Part shown: in pieces, positions 13,157 to 15,425 of the stretch
Numbering within the stretch: the stretch's first letter is position 1
How the letters are laid out: every line of letters begins with the position of its first letter
From: an archaeon
GTDB lineage: Archaea > Nanobdellota > Nanobdellia > SCGC-AAA011-G17 > GW2011-AR18
DNA length: 15,425 nucleotides
Direction: 5' to 3'
NCBI GenBank assembly: GCA_023245565.1
Contig: JAHFKB010000004.1
Location: forward strand, 14,584-30,008
Made by a program: the position numbers and the translations under genes
The notes under the pieces: model-generated
Seen by the model: only the letters and a program-made list of their open reading frames with translations
Database searches by the model: none
What the model was told of the DNA's origin: nothing

Positions 13157-14668
13157 TTATGTAGCTGGCATAGCGTGAGTTCTTTTATATAAATTATAAA
13201 TTAAGTATGTTTGACTTTTAGCTTGTTTTTTTGAAAATCCTTCCATTTCATCATAAACTACTTGAGGACCTTTTCTTTTTTGTTTAAAAAAAGTATCTGA
13301 AATTGGATTATAAATTTGCATAAAACCATCAAATAATCCTTTAAATGGATTATCAAAACCTTGATGTTTTTTTATAGGTCTTTCTTCTTTTTTATTTGGA
13401 CCTTTTAGATATTTTTCTATTTCATCTTGTAATAAACTTAAACTTGTTCCAATATAATTATCAATTAATTCCATGTCTTGATAATTTTCTATTGCTTCAA
13501 TAGCATCTAGTTCTGTTTTGTCAACTGCGTAACCTTTGAAAATTATATCTACTCTTCCACCATGAACATATTGTCTGCCACCTTGACCAGATAATGTTGA
13601 AGGAACACTTCTAAATTTCATTGTTATTTCTGTTAGTGCATAATATTTTGTATCAATTTCTATTTCTTTGAAAGATTCATGTATTGATCCTGGAGATAAT
13701 TCTTTTTTTCCATAAACTTTTATTTCTATTTCCATATTGCTAAAAGAATTTACAATATTTGGATTTGTTAATGATCTAGGATTTATTTTTCCATCTGATC
13801 CTATTCCACGCATTTTTAATTTTTGTGCTGCAATTAAGTAAGGTTTTAACCAATTTGCATATAATTTAATGGTACCATACTGAGATCTTAAATATTCTTT
13901 TTCAATTGTATATCTTTTTCTAATTTCTTCTTCACTAAATTCTTTCCAATCATTAAATTCTTTTAATTTTCTTTCTAAAATATTTTTAACTCTTTCATTA
14001 AGGTCTATTTTTTCTATATCTTCTGTTTTATCGACTACAAAGAAAGCATCTCTTAGAGTTATAAATTGTAAGTCTTGTGCTAAAAGATTAATACTTCCTC
14101 TTCCTTTTCTTGCATCTACTTGATCCATCCAAACGCCTTTGATAGCATATATTGCTGCTTTTTTATCATCTTTTGATGTGTCTTTATTTTTTAGATCATC
14201 ATAGGGTTTTAATTTTATTTCAAATTCTTTTAAATCATAAATTAAATTTAGAACACTTTTTATTATGTTATTTATTGTTCCTAAATATTCCATTGCTTTT
14301 TGTTGCATTAATGTTGCTCTTTGACCAATTTCTCCAAAATAACCAGATGTTACTGATGCTTCAAATTCTTCTGTACCTTTCCATACATCTAAACCTAAGC
14401 CTGCTGGTGGTTTATCAGATAAAGTATCTACCATCCAAAAATATATTGGTTCTAAGCCTTCACTTAAGGAATCATAAATTAAATTATATTCTGATAATGG
14501 TTCTTTTACTATTATAGGAACTATTTCTTTTGTTAGGTCTTTTTTTATATCTGTATATTCTTCTTTTTCTAAGAAACTTTTAATATAATTCTTTCTTGCT
14601 GTCTCATCTTTAATATTTCTTGATACTTTTTTTATTTCTTCTATAGATAGAATTTCCTCTTTATGCAT
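13157..14668 (-). CDS. Large hypothetical protein, 503 aa
   Basis: No family was recognised. The N-terminal 60 residues are charged and helical. Residues 60-150 contain an aromatic segment (LEPIYFWMVDTLSDKPPAG) and amphipathic helices (LMQQKAMEYLGTINNIIKSV). Residues 215-285 are charged helix, possibly coiled coil, ending in KLYANWLKPYLIAAQKLKMRG. Residues 311-380 look beta-rich (NMEIEIKVYG, YYALTEITMKF, GRVDIIFKGYAV), with a Gly-rich loop between them. The C-terminal part is basic with PIKKHQGFDNPFKGLFDG. There is no signal peptide and no transmembrane helix. A TATA box lies 27 bp upstream. It precedes the TIM-barrel gene on the same strand with 39 bp between. The mixed architecture suggests a structural or scaffold protein, but this is only a guess. 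Confidence 0.8.
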   Translation of the reverse strand: MHKEEILSIEEIKKVSRNIKDETARKNYIKSFLEKEEYTDIKKDLTKEIVPIIVKEPLSEYNLIYDSLSEGLEPIYFWMVDTLSDKPPAGLGLDVWKGTEEFEASVTSGYFGEIGQRATLMQQKAMEYLGTINNIIKSVLNLIYDLKEFEIKLKPYDDLKNKDTSKDDKKAAIYAIKGVWMDQVDARKGRGSINLLAQDLQFITLRDAFFVVDKTEDIEKIDLNERVKNILERKLKEFNDWKEFSEEEIRKRYTIEKEYLRSQYGTIKLYANWLKPYLIAAQKLKMRGIGSDGKINPRSLTNPNIVNSFSNMEIEIKVYGKKELSPGSIHESFKEIEIDTKYYALTEITMKFRSVPSTLSGQGGRQYVHGGRVDIIFKGYAVDKTELDAIEAIENYQDMELIDNYIGTSLSLLQDEIEKYLKGPNKKEERPIKKHQGFDNPFKGLFDGFMQIYNPISDTFFKQKRKGPQVVYDEMEGFSKKQAKSQTYLIYNLYKRTHAMPAT

Positions 14669-14690
14669 AGGTATATTATTTTATAAGATG

Positions 14691-14700
14691 ATTTTAAAGG
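14691..14700 (-). promoter_or_regulatory. TATA box of the 503-residue gene
   Basis: Minus strand CCTTTAAAAT, centred about 27 bp upstream of the ATG at 14668. It shares an 83 bp divergent spacer with the promoter at 14723. Confidence 0.55.
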
Positions 14701-14722
14701 TTTCTATTTATATTACAAAAAG

Positions 14723-14731
14723 TATTTATAT
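14723..14731 (+). promoter_or_regulatory. TATA box of the coiled-coil protein-lspA pair
   Basis: Plus strand TATTTATAT, centred about 25 bp before the ATG at 14752. The same nonamer precedes the gene at 4385. Confidence 0.55.
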
Positions 14732-14751
14732 GTATAATTCTAATTTTAACT

Positions 14752-15012
14752 ATGGGAATAATTGATATTATTAGAGGTAAGAAAAAAGAAGAGGTGGGTG
14801 ATTTTGATAGTCCTCAAGAAGAATCAGATATTGGACTGCCTGAAAGGAGATTTAATAATACTCCTGATTTGCAACCTAATTTTTTACAAAATTCAGCTGG
14901 AGATAAAGATATGGAATTAGTTTTAACTAAATTAGATTTAATTAATCAGAAATTAGATTCAATTGATAAAAGATTACAGGCTATAGAAAAGATTGCCAAG
15001 GATAGCCAATGA
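14752..15012 (+). CDS. Small coiled-coil protein, 86 aa
   Basis: The first 12 residues ([12 protein letters not shown]) form a short hydrophobic-basic segment that may touch a membrane or another protein. An acidic, Pro-containing linker follows ([18 protein letters not shown]). The last 35 residues, [20 protein letters not shown] onward, have a clear heptad pattern of a parallel coiled coil. Small proteins of this layout seem familiar to me from DPANN genomes, but I cannot name a family. The stop overlaps the lspA start as ATGA (15009-15012), so the two are translationally coupled, which suggests a shared role at the membrane. A leaderless promoter precedes it. Confidence 0.8.
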   Translation: MGIIDIIRGKKKEEVGDFDSPQEESDIGLPERRFNNTPDLQPNFLQNSAGDKDMELVLTKLDLINQKLDSIDKRLQAIEKIAKDSQ

Positions 15013-15422
15013 GATATTTAAGAAATATTATTTTAGTTTTAGTTTTAATAATTTTAGATCAGATAACTAAATGGTATTTTTTTGGGAAAAATATTTATGT
15101 TTTTAGTCTTTTATCTTTTAATTATGTTAGTAATACTGGAGTTTTATTTGGTTTTTTTAAAAATAGTAATCTTATATTTATATTTTTTAATTTATTAATT
15201 GTTTTAATAATCTTATATTACTATAAGAAACATAAAAATTATTCATTAGGTTTTAATTTTTTATTAGCCGGAGGTATAGGAAATTTAATTGATAGGATAT
15301 TTAGATCTAGTGTTGTTGATTTTATACATTTAAAATTCTGGCCTGTTTTTAATTTAGCTGATATGTTTATTACTATTGGAATTTTATTATTATTGTATTC
15401 AATGTTTAAAGAGAAAGATTAA
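15009..15422 (+). CDS. lspA: Lipoprotein signal peptidase (signal peptidase II)
   Basis: LspA is a membrane aspartyl protease that cuts the signal peptide before the lipid-modified Cys of prolipoproteins. The 137-residue protein is shorter than the usual 150-170 but has every family box: DQITK (17-21), NTGVLFG (42-48), [10 protein letters not shown] (87-96), VVDF (102-105) and FNLAD (114-118). Asp104 and Asp118 match the catalytic dyad. Four hydrophobic segments (about 6-25, 53-72, 79-94 and 113-133) give the normal four-helix topology. The shortening falls between Asp104 and Asp118 and in the first periplasmic loop. Its ATG overlaps the stop of the small coiled-coil gene by four bases. The enzyme is typical of bacteria and uncommon in archaea, so it was perhaps acquired by transfer. 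The gene is complete, ending three bases before the window edge. Confidence 0.94.
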   Translation: MRYLRNIILVLVLIILDQITKWYFFGKNIYVFSLLSFNYVSNTGVLFGFFKNSNLIFIFFNLLIVLIILYYYKKHKNYSLGFNFLLAGGIGNLIDRIFRSSVVDFIHLKFWPVFNLADMFITIGILLLLYSMFKEKD

Positions 15423-15425
15423 TTA

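Noticed and set aside
14152..14517. Plus-strand open frame of 121 codons opposite the 503-residue gene
   Set aside because: Leu-rich mirror of Lys/Asn/Glu codons on the other strand; no TATA box or Shine-Dalgarno site. The same applies to the antisense frames at 3861-4112, 4109-4297, 10867-11100, 11304-11534 and 12766-13017.
1..15425. tRNA, rRNA, CRISPR array or transposon
   Set aside because: No cloverleaf-like GC-rich segment, regularly spaced repeat, or transposase was seen. Intergenic spaces are short and AT-rich. The only mobile element is the intein.

Overview
The window is a very AT-rich, gene-dense stretch of an archaeal chromosome. Archaeal EF-2, uS7 and uS12 proteins, TATA boxes about 23-30 bp upstream of most start codons, and mostly leaderless genes all point to archaea. 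Small proteins, low GC and a bacterial-type signal peptidase II in an archaeal background suggest a DPANN lineage (Woesearchaeota/Pacearchaeota-like). That placement is an inference. No rRNA, tRNA, CRISPR array or insertion sequence was seen, and no gene-free stretch exceeds about 120 bp.

Layout, left to right. (1) 2-3655, minus: elongation factor 2, interrupted in its GTPase P-loop by a 485-residue intein with a LAGLIDADG homing endonuclease. (2) 3733-4269, minus: HDDC2/YfbR-like HD nucleotidase, divergent from a small unknown gene at 4385. (3) 4767-6255, plus: a compact operon of 2-Cys peroxiredoxin, MazG-like pyrophosphohydrolase and Fe/Mn superoxide dismutase. (4) 6258-7958: an unknown gene (minus) sharing one TATA box with two overlapping plus-strand genes. 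The first is a Tpa1/OGFOD1-like 2-oxoglutarate dioxygenase and the second looks like a catalytically dead copy of the same fold. (5) 7944-10273, minus: an unknown beta-rich protein, uS7, a Cys-rich lipoprotein and uS12, each with its own promoter. (6) 10319-11075, minus: two small unknown genes. (7) 11105-14668, minus: a 670-residue endonuclease IV/xylose isomerase-like TIM barrel carrying a large coiled-coil insertion, and a 503-residue orphan. (8) 14752-15422, plus: a small coiled-coil protein translationally coupled to lspA.

uS12, uS7 and EF-2 lie in the usual transcription order of the archaeal str cluster, but they are pulled apart by unrelated genes. The strongest points for follow-up are the P-loop intein in EF-2, the two-gene dioxygenase pair located near its possible substrate uS12, the TIM barrel with its complete endonuclease IV metal-ligand set split by a roughly 250-residue insertion, and LspA together with a lipobox protein in an archaeon.
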